A stretch of DNA of 64,000 nucleotides from Caldicellulosiruptor acetigenus. GTDB taxonomy: Bacteria; Bacillota; Thermoanaerobacteria; Caldicellulosiruptorales; Caldicellulosiruptoraceae. The translations under genes were made by a program, and so were the position numbers. Position 1 is the first letter of the stretch. Every line of letters begins with the position of its first letter. The notes beneath the pieces are model-generated. The model was given only the letters and a program-made list of their open reading frames with translations, had not been told where the DNA came from and ran no database searches. Shown here piece by piece: positions 53,356 to 60,298 of the stretch. The DNA is taken from positions 461,501 to 525,500 of the forward strand of contig NZ_CP113866.1 in NCBI RefSeq assembly GCF_026914305.1, written 5' to 3'.

Positions 53356-54342
53356 ATGTCAACACTATCTTCAAATCAGGCGGCAAATAGAAGTTTTCTT
53401 AAAAAATTGATGGGGTTTAGGGAAATTACTTTGATTTTCATCATAATTGTCATAAGTGCGATTATATCGGTCCTGAGCCCAAACTTCTTGACAGCAGAAA
53501 ATTTGATAACAACAGCTCTGGGTCTTGCAGCAGATGGTATCTTGGCAATAGGGATGACAGTTGTGCTTGTCTCTGGTGGGGTAGATCTTTCTGTTGGTTC
53601 TGTTCTGGGGCTTTCGGCTGTCATTGCAGGCGGGCTTTATCTTAGCTATGGGGTAAACATCTGGATAGGTTCATTGATAGCTCTTGTTATCTGTGCTCTG
53701 ATTGGGCTTTTCAACGGGTATTTCATAGCGCGAATTGGGATTCCACCACTCATTGTTACACTTGCTATGATGGGGATTGCAAGAGGTGCTGCGTATGTTC
53801 TGACTCAAGGTTCACCTCTTTCGCTTTATGGGAACTTGAAAGGCTTTGATTTTCTTGGTCAGGGCAAGGTTTTGGGAATTCCATTTTTCATCCTGTTCTT
53901 TATCATCCTAATAATCCTTTTTGACTTTTTGATGAGAAAATCAGCACCGTTCAGACTTGTGTACTATGTGGGAAGCAACGAAAACGCTGCAAGGCTTTCT
54001 GGTATAAATGTTCCAAAAGTAAAGATTTCTGTGTATGTCTTGATGTCAATTTTGGCGGGAATTGCAGGGATATTCACACTTTCAAGGTTTTCAGTTGCAG
54101 CACCAACAGCAGGAAACGGTTCAGAGCTGAACGCAATCTCAGCATGTGTCATTGGCGGAGCGTCACTGGCAGGCGGTGAAGGAACTGTCCTTGGAGCAAT
54201 TCTTGGTACAATCCTGGTTGGTATTATCAACAACGCGCTTGTACTTTTGAACGTCTCTGTCTACTGGCAGAACTTGGTCAGCGGTGTGATTTTGATTGCG
54301 GCTGTGACAATTGACTACCTGACACATCAGAAAAAATCATAA
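53356..54342 (+). CDS. sugar ABC transporter permease, CUT2 type (RbsC-like)
   Basis: A 328-residue membrane protein with the RbsC/XylH pattern: about eight to ten spans, and the conserved segments GGVDLSVGSVLGLSAVIAG, VTLAMMGIARGAAYVLT and CVIGGASLAGGEGTVLGA. It dimerises and pairs with the double ATPase upstream. AAAGGAGGGGAAGG lies before ATG 53356. Confidence 0.93.
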   Translation: MSTLSSNQAANRSFLKKLMGFREITLIFIIIVISAIISVLSPNFLTAENLITTALGLAADGILAIGMTVVLVSGGVDLSVGSVLGLSAVIAGGLYLSYGVNIWIGSLIALVICALIGLFNGYFIARIGIPPLIVTLAMMGIARGAAYVLTQGSPLSLYGNLKGFDFLGQGKVLGIPFFILFFIILIILFDFLMRKSAPFRLVYYVGSNENAARLSGINVPKVKISVYVLMSILAGIAGIFTLSRFSVAAPTAGNGSELNAISACVIGGASLAGGEGTVLGAILGTILVGIINNALVLLNVSVYWQNLVSGVILIAAVTIDYLTHQKKS

Positions 54343-54370
54343 AGGATTTTCAAAGTAAAAGCTTGGTTTT

Positions 54371-54416
54371 AACTTCTGTCGCCTGCCTGGAGAAAAGCTT
54401 GTAGGCGGCAGAGGTT
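54371..54416 (+). other. intercistronic hairpin before the binding-protein gene
   Basis: AACTTCTGTCGCCTGC (54371-54386) pairs with GTAGGCGGCAGAGGTT (54401-54416) over 16 bases with G-U pairs. There is no T run. It likely protects or separates the binding-protein message from the upstream genes. Confidence 0.65.
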
Positions 54417-54456
54417 AAAATAAATAAAAACTATATTGGAGGAGGTTTGATAGGCT

Positions 54457-55494
54457 ATGAAGAAGAATTTCTACAAGTATCTTTCAATCTTTCTGGCGGT
54501 TGCGCTGATTGTGTCTTTGGCTTATGCGCTTGTTCCAAGTTCAAAGGATGTCACACAGGCAAGCAGTGGCAATCCAAAGCTCAAAGGAAGTCCAAATGAA
54601 GAGTATTACATGGTAACCTTTGTGTCTGGTATTGAGTACTGGAAAGGCTGCTTCAAGGGAATGAAGGCAGCAGCAGATCTGTACGGTGTAAAGGCTATCT
54701 ACACAGGTGCACCACAATTTGATGTTAACCAGGAAGTTACAGTACTTCGCCAGGTTATTGCTAAAAAACCCGCAGGAATCTTGGTAACATGTGCAAACCC
54801 TGATGCTCTGAAAGCTCCAATTGATGAGGCAATCAAGAAAGGAATTCCTGTTATAACATTTGACGCAGATTCGCCAAAGTCAAGCAGATATTCTGTTTTG
54901 GAGACAGGAAACTATAACGCAGGTGCAATGGCTGCAAGATATCTTGGCAAGCTTTTGGGCGGCAAAGGCGAGGTTGGTATCTCAACAGTTGCTGCACAGC
55001 TCAACCATGAGCAAAGAAAACAAGGGTTTATTGATACTCTCAAAAAAGAGTTCCCAGGAATTAAGGTTGTTGCAATTGTAAATGATGAAAATGACCAGAC
55101 AAAAGCTGCAAGACAGATTTCTGCTATGCTCCAAGCTCATCCCAACATCAAAGGAATATTCTGCACAGACGCTCTTGGTGGTGTTGGTGCTGCAACAGCT
55201 ATCAAGGAGGCTAATAAAGTTGGCAAGATTAAGATAGTAAGCTTTGACACTGACAAGGGAACACTTGACCTTATCAAACAGGGAATCATTGATGCGTCGA
55301 TTGCACAGGGTACATGGAACATGGGATTCTGGGGCATGACATTCCTGTTCTACTTAAAACATGGCATTGTTAACCCGGTTGACAATTGGCAGAAATATGG
55401 CATTAATCCACTCCCACCATATGTCGATACAGGTACAATGGTTGTAACAAAACAGAATGTGGATGCATTTTATAAGGTTAATGTGATTAAGTAA
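54457..55494 (+). CDS. sugar ABC transporter substrate-binding protein, CUT2 type (RbsB-like)
   Basis: A 345-residue exported periplasmic-binding protein: signal peptide (MKKNFYKYLSIFLAVALIV, cleavage probably near residue 27-35), then a type-1 fold with the sugar-pocket segments IPVITFDADSP, EVGISTVAAQLNHEQR, IFCTDALGGVGA and IVSFDTDKGTLDLI. No lipobox Cys is seen. GGAGGAGG precedes ATG 54457. It is the last gene of the CUT2 operon and ends with a terminator. Part of its last 13 codons recurs, mutated, at 56408-56446. Ligand unknown. Confidence 0.93.
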   Translation: MKKNFYKYLSIFLAVALIVSLAYALVPSSKDVTQASSGNPKLKGSPNEEYYMVTFVSGIEYWKGCFKGMKAAADLYGVKAIYTGAPQFDVNQEVTVLRQVIAKKPAGILVTCANPDALKAPIDEAIKKGIPVITFDADSPKSSRYSVLETGNYNAGAMAARYLGKLLGGKGEVGISTVAAQLNHEQRKQGFIDTLKKEFPGIKVVAIVNDENDQTKAARQISAMLQAHPNIKGIFCTDALGGVGAATAIKEANKVGKIKIVSFDTDKGTLDLIKQGIIDASIAQGTWNMGFWGMTFLFYLKHGIVNPVDNWQKYGINPLPPYVDTGTMVVTKQNVDAFYKVNVIK

Positions 55495-55513
55495 GTGAAT
55501 TAAAATGCTTCTT

Positions 55514-55552
55514 AAAGAGCCTCTTGGCCTTTTGGGCAAAGGGGCTCTTTTT
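55514..55552 (+). terminator. terminator of the CUT2 operon
   Basis: AAAGAGCC-type arm (55514-55528) pairs with GGGGCTCTTT (about 55541-55550), then TTT. Confidence 0.8.
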
Positions 55553-55646
55553 GTAATAGGTTAAGATTGTATAAAAGTTAATGATGTTATCTTGCAATAA
55601 AAAGAGTTATAATAAAAATGAGTAAGAAAGATGGTGGTGAAAAGAA

Positions 55647-55865
55647 GTGAGTAATTTGTTAAAAAACAGGTTGAAAGAAGTTATTGATAATCTTAGTGAA
55701 GACGAGCTTACAGAAGTTGTTAATTTTATAGAGTATTTGAAATTTAAAGATGAAAAAGAAGAAAACGAAATCCTTAATGATGTAGAATTAATGGAATCAA
55801 TTAAAAGAGGTCTTAAAGATTTAGAAAACGGTGATGTATACGATTTTGAGGATGTGTATAAATAA
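55647..55865 (+). CDS. small antitoxin-like protein (DUF2281-like)
   Basis: A 72-residue helical acidic protein: LKNRLKEVIDNLSEDELTEVV, a FIEYLKFKDE segment and a tail ending FEDVYK. The helical N-terminus with E-L-T-E-V-V-N-F-I-E-Y-L-K resembles antitoxin families such as DUF2281. It starts with GTG 55647, with GGTGGTG upstream. Its last codons (GATGTGTATAAATAA) match the end of the RelE toxin gene at 57230, which is where the 236-base repeat begins, so it has been joined to a copy of the RelE-linked antitoxin. Confidence 0.6.
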   Translation: MSNLLKNRLKEVIDNLSEDELTEVVNFIEYLKFKDEKEENEILNDVELMESIKRGLKDLENGDVYDFEDVYK

Positions 55866-56086
55866 GAAATCCCCGAGATGAGCTTTATTCACTGATTGAC
55901 AAGCTAACAACTGAAGATGTGATTAGCCTTTTACACATAATAAAGAGGATAGTCACTTCAGATGAAGAACTAACAGATGAAGAAATTCAACAAATAGAAT
56001 TGGCAAAAGATGAGATTGCTAAAGGGGAAGGAATAGAAATAGAGGAAGTTAAGAAAATATTGAAGCTAAATTCGCAATAAAATCCA
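55851..56086 (+). repeat. 236-base direct repeat, copy 1
   Basis: This stretch is nearly identical to 57230-57465, at a constant offset of 1379 bases and without gaps; I counted four substitutions by eye. It includes the tail of the upstream gene and all of the following antitoxin frame. Confidence 0.88.
55862..56080 (+). pseudogene. copy of the RelE-linked antitoxin without a start codon
   Basis: The frame is the same as the antitoxin at 57241-57459 (RNPRDELYSLIDKLTTEDV and so on), but its ATG has become ATA (base 55864), and no other in-frame start with a ribosome-binding site is seen. It also lacks its toxin. It is probably not translated. Confidence 0.8.
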
Positions 56087-56198
56087 TCAAAGACAAACTG
56101 TAATATGTCAAGGGAATAATTGAAAAATATTTTGATCTGGGTGGATAATGAAAATAGCAGAGTTAAGTTAAAAAGTGTCATCAAAGAGAGGGATTGTG

Positions 56199-56375
56199 AT
56201 GGAGTTGGCAAGGAGAATTTTAGAGGATATAGTAAACTTACCCGAAGAACTGCAAAAAGAGGTATTGGAGTTTATTGAACTCAAAAAAAAAGAGAGGGAA
56301 AAAGAGATTGAAAGATTAATGGATGAAATTATTGACAAGTATAAAAAAGCTTTTGAGGAGCTTGCAAAGAAATGA
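56199..56375 (+). CDS. small helical antitoxin-like protein
   Basis: About 58 residues, MELARRILEDIVNLPEELQK, then EVLEFIELKKKEREKEIERL and a basic coiled tail. The N-terminal pattern (NLPEELQKEVLEFIE) is common in small DUF2281-type antitoxins. GAGAGGG precedes ATG 56199; the longer frame from 56175 is less likely. Its stop overlaps (ATGA) a short broken frame that starts like a partner toxin gene. Confidence 0.55.
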   Translation: MELARRILEDIVNLPEELQKEVLEFIELKKKEREKEIERLMDEIIDKYKKAFEELAKK

Positions 56376-56446
56376 ATATGCTATCTTGGTCTGAAATTTT
56401 GAAACTAAATGTGGATGTGCTTTATAAGGTCAATGTGATAAAGTAA
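56372..56446 (+). pseudogene. fusion of a truncated partner gene to the tail of a sugar-binding protein
   Basis: ATG 56372 overlaps the antitoxin stop and opens a 24-codon frame: MNMLSWSEILKL, then NVDVLYKVNVIK. The second part repeats the end of the CUT2 binding protein (NVDAFYKVNVIK at 55456-55494; 34 of 39 bases identical), in frame, with its stop. It looks as if the start of a toxin-like gene was joined to a duplicated 3' end of the binding-protein gene. It is followed by a terminator, as the original is. Confidence 0.7.
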
Positions 56447-56467
56447 AGCAAAGAAGTTAAAAAGCTC

Positions 56468-56507
56468 AAAGAGCCATTTCACCTTCTTGGTGAAGTGACT
56501 CTTTTTC
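56468..56507 (+). terminator. terminator behind the fusion remnant
   Basis: AAAGAGCCATTTCACC (56468-56483) pairs with GGTGAAGTGACTCTTT (56489-56504) with two mismatches, then TT. It resembles the CUT2 operon terminator in position and in its AAAGAGCC arm. Confidence 0.7.
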
Positions 56508-56600
56508 TATAGCAAAAATACTTAGGTTTGTGGTATAATTATCAATAAGAAAATTGAAAGAGGATAAAAAATAAGATAAGGGACTCTACTAAGAGAAAAG

Positions 56601-56831
56601 ATGGACTGTGTTTTGTGTAAATCACAATTAATTCATGGAGAGGTAAACCATATTGTTGATACTGAATCTCAGATTGTCATTATCAAAAATGTTCCAGCTA
56701 TGATATGTCATCAATGTGGAGAATATTACCTTGACAATGAAACAGCTATAAAAATAGAAAAGTTAGTTGATGAACTTCTCAAAAACAAGACAGAAATAAC
56801 TATTGCAAACTACACAGAAATTGCTGCTTAA
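56601..56831 (+). CDS. YgiT-type zinc-finger protein (MqsA-like antitoxin domain)
   Basis: A 76-residue protein with two CxxC pairs (MDCVLCKSQL and MICHQCGEYYL) that form the YgiT/MqsA N-terminal zinc ribbon, then a helix (AIKIEKLVDELLKNK). Full MqsA antitoxins carry a helix-turn-helix behind this; here it is absent, as in stand-alone YgiT proteins that pair with DUF4258-type toxins. No toxin partner is seen on either side, so it may be an orphan. Confidence 0.78.
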   Translation: MDCVLCKSQLIHGEVNHIVDTESQIVIIKNVPAMICHQCGEYYLDNETAIKIEKLVDELLKNKTEITIANYTEIAA

Positions 56832-56998
56832 TTACCATACTGGTTTCACACGTTTTTCCGATGTAGGAAATGCATTTGCACCTATTTAGAAAGTCACCTC
56901 TTGTTAATTTTAATGGAAATAGCTTTATTTTTGTGATATAATAAAATTACGCAAAAAACAATTTACATTATAAAAAAGTTATTTGGAGTCAAAAATAG

Positions 56999-57244
56999 AT
57001 GAAGATTATTTTTTCTAAGCAAGCTCTCAAATTTTTAAGCCTCCAAGATGCTAAAACAGCTAAAAGAATAATTGATGCGATTGAAAATAATTTGAGTGAG
57101 AAGCCTTTCAAGGGAGATATTAAAGTTTTAAAGGGACGTGAAGAGTTAAGGCTACGTGTAGGGAATATAAGAGTAATATTTACGGTTAAAGGTAATGAAG
57201 TACATATTTTGACAATCGGATATAGAGGAGATGTATATAAATGA
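56999..57244 (+). CDS. RelE/ParE family toxin
   Basis: An 81-residue toxin-type protein with the RelE/ParE fold: MKIIFSKQALKFLSLQDAKT, the basic middle (FKGDIKVLKGREELRLRVGN) and the C-terminal strand IRVIFTVKGNEVHILTIGYR. RelE-type toxins cleave mRNA at the ribosome; ParE-type toxins poison gyrase, and sequence alone does not decide here. GGAGTC before ATG 56999 is a fair ribosome-binding site. Its stop overlaps the antitoxin start (ATGA), the toxin-first order found in many relE/higB pairs. Confidence 0.85.
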   Translation: MKIIFSKQALKFLSLQDAKTAKRIIDAIENNLSEKPFKGDIKVLKGREELRLRVGNIRVIFTVKGNEVHILTIGYRGDVYK

Positions 57245-57465
57245 GAAATCCCCGAGATGAACTTTATTCACTGATTGACAAGCTAACAACTGAAGATGTG
57301 ATTAGCCTTTTGCACATAATAAAGAGGATAGTCACTTCAGATGAAGAACTAACAGATGAAGAAATTCAACAAATAGAATTGGCAAAAGATGAGATTGCTA
57401 AAGGGGAAGGAATAGAAATAGAGGAAGTTAAGAAAATATTGAAGCTAAATTCGCAATAAAATCCA
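57230..57465 (+). repeat. 236-base direct repeat, copy 2
   Basis: Matches 55851-56086 without gaps and with about four substitutions. This copy is the intact one. Confidence 0.88.
57241..57459 (+). CDS. antitoxin of the RelE-type pair
   Basis: A 72-residue acidic protein, MRNPRDELYSLIDKLTTEDV, then ISLLHIIKRIVTSDEELTDE and a helical tail ending LKLNSQ. No clear DNA-binding domain is seen. The ATG overlaps the toxin stop by four bases, so translation is coupled. The same gene, without a start codon, lies 1379 bases upstream. Confidence 0.75.
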   Translation: MRNPRDELYSLIDKLTTEDVISLLHIIKRIVTSDEELTDEEIQQIELAKDEIAKGEGIEIEEVKKILKLNSQ

Positions 57466-57530
57466 ATACCCATATTGATTTATCTTTCAAAAACTCATAT
57501 AATTAATATAGAAGGAAAAAAGTAAATATC

Positions 57531-57619
57531 AGGGCGATGGAGTTCGCCTTAAATGCCACAGGGAATACCCTGGATGGCTGATAACTCCTGTCCGTATAAG
57601 TGCGGGCAGGAGTTTTTTG
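57531..57619 (+). ncRNA. fluoride riboswitch (crcB motif) with terminator
   Basis: The aptamer sequence GGGCGATGGAGTTCGCC (57532-57548), AAATGCC, a hairpin, and GGCTGATAACTCCTG (57576-57590) match the crcB motif almost base for base (usually GGCGATGGAGTTCGCC... GGCTGATGACTCCT). Its 3' part pairs into a terminator: AACTCCTG (57583-57590) with CAGGAGTT (57607-57614), then TTTT. Fluoride binding is expected to prevent the terminator and allow transcription of the genes behind. The longest frame of the next gene runs through this RNA and should be disregarded there. Confidence 0.9.
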
Positions 57620-57669
57620 CTTTTTTAAAAGGTTATAAGCTTTTTGAGAAGGATTTGGGGGGATGGACC

Positions 57670-58305
57670 TTGGATATTATGTATTTTGAAATGATAGAAA
57701 ACTTGAAAGAAGACAAGTGTATAATTTGTTATCTCAAAAACAAGGCGATGGACAAATTCTTTGATGATTTTCTGTATGAATCTGTAAACGACCATAGGCT
57801 GCGCGATAGAATCAGAAAAGGGGGGATATGCCCGGAGCATGCAAGAAAGTTAGAGTCGTTTGGAGATGTGCTTGCCCATGCCATTATATATTCAGACTTG
57901 CTAAGTAGTTTTAAAAACAACCACCATATTGAAATATTGCCTCGTAAAAGGAAAACTCAAGAGCAAAATATGTGTGTCTTTTGTGAGAAGGAACAAGGCT
58001 TTGAAGACACCTACACAAGAGCGTTTTCTTACTACTGGGCAACACAGTCTCAGTTTAAATCTGCATTTGCGGAAAGAGGTTTCATATGTCAAAGACACCT
58101 AAATCAAGTTTTAGAAAAAATGCCCTCAATGTCAGTTCAAAAAGACCTCTTGTCAGTTGTGAAGCACAAAATTGATATAATCTTGCATCATCTTGAGAAG
58201 ATAAAAGAAAAGAACGACTATCGAAACATTCATGAAAGCTATACGCCTGAAGAGGTAAGAGCATGGCACATGGCTGTCGAGTTTGTTGCAGGGTCTAAAG
58301 AGTAA
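57670..58305 (+). CDS. Cys-rich DUF6062-like protein under fluoride riboswitch control
   Basis: About 211 residues with paired Cys motifs: KCIICYLKNK, GGICPEHARKL, CVFCEKEQGF and RGFICQRHLNQ, suggesting metal or cluster binding with two similar halves. It resembles DUF6062-type proteins of unknown function. The longest frame starts at 57553 inside the riboswitch; GGGGGGATGG (57656-57665) fits TTG 57670, ATG 57679 is possible. It is followed by a dynamin-like GTPase 36 bases later, and both appear to be expressed from the fluoride riboswitch. Confidence 0.7.
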   Translation: MDIMYFEMIENLKEDKCIICYLKNKAMDKFFDDFLYESVNDHRLRDRIRKGGICPEHARKLESFGDVLAHAIIYSDLLSSFKNNHHIEILPRKRKTQEQNMCVFCEKEQGFEDTYTRAFSYYWATQSQFKSAFAERGFICQRHLNQVLEKMPSMSVQKDLLSVVKHKIDIILHHLEKIKEKNDYRNIHESYTPEEVRAWHMAVEFVAGSKE

Positions 58306-58341
58306 GTGCATTTGAGCTGACATTTCAAAATGAGGTGAGAT

Positions 58342-60114
58342 ATGATGAGGGACACAGCGTATGATATCATGCAGCAGAATATTAAAAACTTTCTCCAGCA
58401 AATTAAAAAGTTATCAGAGGAGATTGATTCAGAATCTATTAAGAGATTAGCAAGTAGTATTGAGGAAAAAATCGAAAAAGATGCATTTTACCTTGTTGTG
58501 TTGGGTCAGTTCAAAAGAGGAAAATCTACGCTAATAAATTACATGCTTGGAACAAATTTATTACCAACAGGAGTTCTTCCTTTGACATCGAGTATAACAA
58601 AGATTTATTACAGTCCTGAGGTTAAAATAGATGTAATTTTTTACAATGGTGTAAAAAAAGAAATTCCAGTTGATGAGCTTGAGCTTTACTGCACAGAAAA
58701 AGGGAATCCTAAGAATCAAAAAGGTGTTGATACAATTGAGATAGGGTATCCGTTTGATTTTTTGAACAAAGATGTTGTAATTGTTGACACACCGGGAATT
58801 GGTTCTATATATCAGCACAACACAGATGTGACATATGAATTTGTAGACAAGGCAGATGCAGTCATATTTGTATTGTCTGTTGACCCACCAATTACTGAAG
58901 TTGAAAAAAGGTTTTTACTCAAGATTGCTGAAAGTGTAGATAAGATATTCTTTGTAATTAACAAATGTGATTTGATAAGCAGAAATGAATTAGAGGAGAT
59001 AGCAAGTTTTACAAAAAGTGTAATTATGGATATTACAAAGAAAGAAAATATAAATATCTTTCCTTTTTCAGCAAAGATGGCCCTTGAAGGCAAGGTGCTA
59101 AATAGTAGAGAAGTTATCAGAAAAAGTGGCATAGAAATTTTTGAAGAGGAGCTAAAACGATTTTTAAGAGAGGAAAAAGAAAAAGTGCAAGTTTTGAGTA
59201 ATCTGAAAAGTTTAGATAGCTTTTTAGAAGTTTGTAAAACCTTTTTGGAAAGTGATATGAAACTCAGGGTTATGCCATTAAAACAGCTTGAAGAAAACAT
59301 TAAACAGTTTGATGAGTTTTTAGATAAGATAAATCGGAACAAGATTGAGATTTATAAGCTATTTAGGGTTGAGATGAATGATATTCTGACAAGTTTTGAT
59401 GAGCAGATGGAAAAGATAAAGAAAGAACTCATAATGAATATTACAAAAAAGATAAAAGATTATTATCCATCAGTTGCAAGGTTTAAAAGACTCAAACAGA
59501 AAGAATATCTCGAAAGGTATCTTGAGGAGGCTATTGTGCAAGAGTTTGAGTTTCAAAAAAGAGGTCTTGAAAAGTATGTTGAAGGTCAGTTTGCCATTCT
59601 TCTTTCAAGATATTGCGAGAAGATAAATGAGCTGATAAAGAGTATCAAAGACACGGCAAAAGAGCTTTTTTCTATTGAGATTGGCTACTATGAAGGACTG
59701 CAAAGGTTTGTGGTTCAGAGCAAGTTTACTTATAAGATAGGCTATGAAGTTGGTGCGCTTGAGATTGATCCTGTGTATTTTACTTATCTTTTGCCCAAAA
59801 AACTTGCTCAAAAGATTATTTTAAAGAGAGTGCTTGACAGGGTTGAAATTGATGTTGATAGAAACATTGGAAGAATTAGGTATGACCTTTTAAGGAGAAT
59901 GGAAGAAAGCTTTGAGACTTTTAAAACTGATATGGAAGACAAAATATCACAGGTTTGCAGTCTCATATCAGAGCTTTTGAGAAGTACAAGGGAGGATTTT
60001 AATAAAAACAAAAGTGAATTGGAGAGAAAAATGGCATACAATCAGAAGGTATTAGAGAAAATTATACAACTTAAGGACGAAATCTCCGAAGTTATTGACC
60101 ACTTAACAAGATAG
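58342..60114 (+). CDS. dynamin-like GTPase
   Basis: A 590-residue large GTPase of the bacterial dynamin family. The GTP-binding motifs are G1 GQFKRGKST, G3 VDTPGIGSIY and G4 INKCDLI, all intact; a long helical region with coiled coils and a hydrophobic stretch (EVGALEIDPVYFTYLLPKKL) occupies the rest, suggesting membrane association and self-assembly. Such proteins remodel membranes and have been linked to membrane stress and phage tolerance. AGGTGAG precedes ATG 58342 (ATG 58345 also possible). It lies 36 bases behind the Cys-rich gene and probably shares its fluoride-controlled transcript. Confidence 0.85.
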   Translation: MMRDTAYDIMQQNIKNFLQQIKKLSEEIDSESIKRLASSIEEKIEKDAFYLVVLGQFKRGKSTLINYMLGTNLLPTGVLPLTSSITKIYYSPEVKIDVIFYNGVKKEIPVDELELYCTEKGNPKNQKGVDTIEIGYPFDFLNKDVVIVDTPGIGSIYQHNTDVTYEFVDKADAVIFVLSVDPPITEVEKRFLLKIAESVDKIFFVINKCDLISRNELEEIASFTKSVIMDITKKENINIFPFSAKMALEGKVLNSREVIRKSGIEIFEEELKRFLREEKEKVQVLSNLKSLDSFLEVCKTFLESDMKLRVMPLKQLEENIKQFDEFLDKINRNKIEIYKLFRVEMNDILTSFDEQMEKIKKELIMNITKKIKDYYPSVARFKRLKQKEYLERYLEEAIVQEFEFQKRGLEKYVEGQFAILLSRYCEKINELIKSIKDTAKELFSIEIGYYEGLQRFVVQSKFTYKIGYEVGALEIDPVYFTYLLPKKLAQKIILKRVLDRVEIDVDRNIGRIRYDLLRRMEESFETFKTDMEDKISQVCSLISELLRSTREDFNKNKSELERKMAYNQKVLEKIIQLKDEISEVIDHLTR

Positions 60115-60298
60115 AAATTAACTGAGTTTGAGGTGACACAAGGTCAGCTTTTTTTGGATTGACTACAGATTTTTCAAGGTTTATACTTTTAAAAGAGAAT
60201 AATTTTTTCACGTTCTAAACAGGAGAAATAGCCTCTTCATCATAGCTTTAAGATAGAGATAGTTTAAAAATCTCAAAAAGAAAGGATTGAGAAATACA

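Noticed and set aside
57553-57669. N-terminal 39 residues of the longest frame of the Cys-rich protein
   Set aside because: They translate the fluoride riboswitch and terminator; a good ribosome-binding site lies downstream at 57656-57665.
60115-60298. T-box leader before gltX, as in some Firmicutes
   Set aside because: No T-box sequence (AGGGTGGNACCGCG type) and no terminator/antiterminator were seen here or before cysE.
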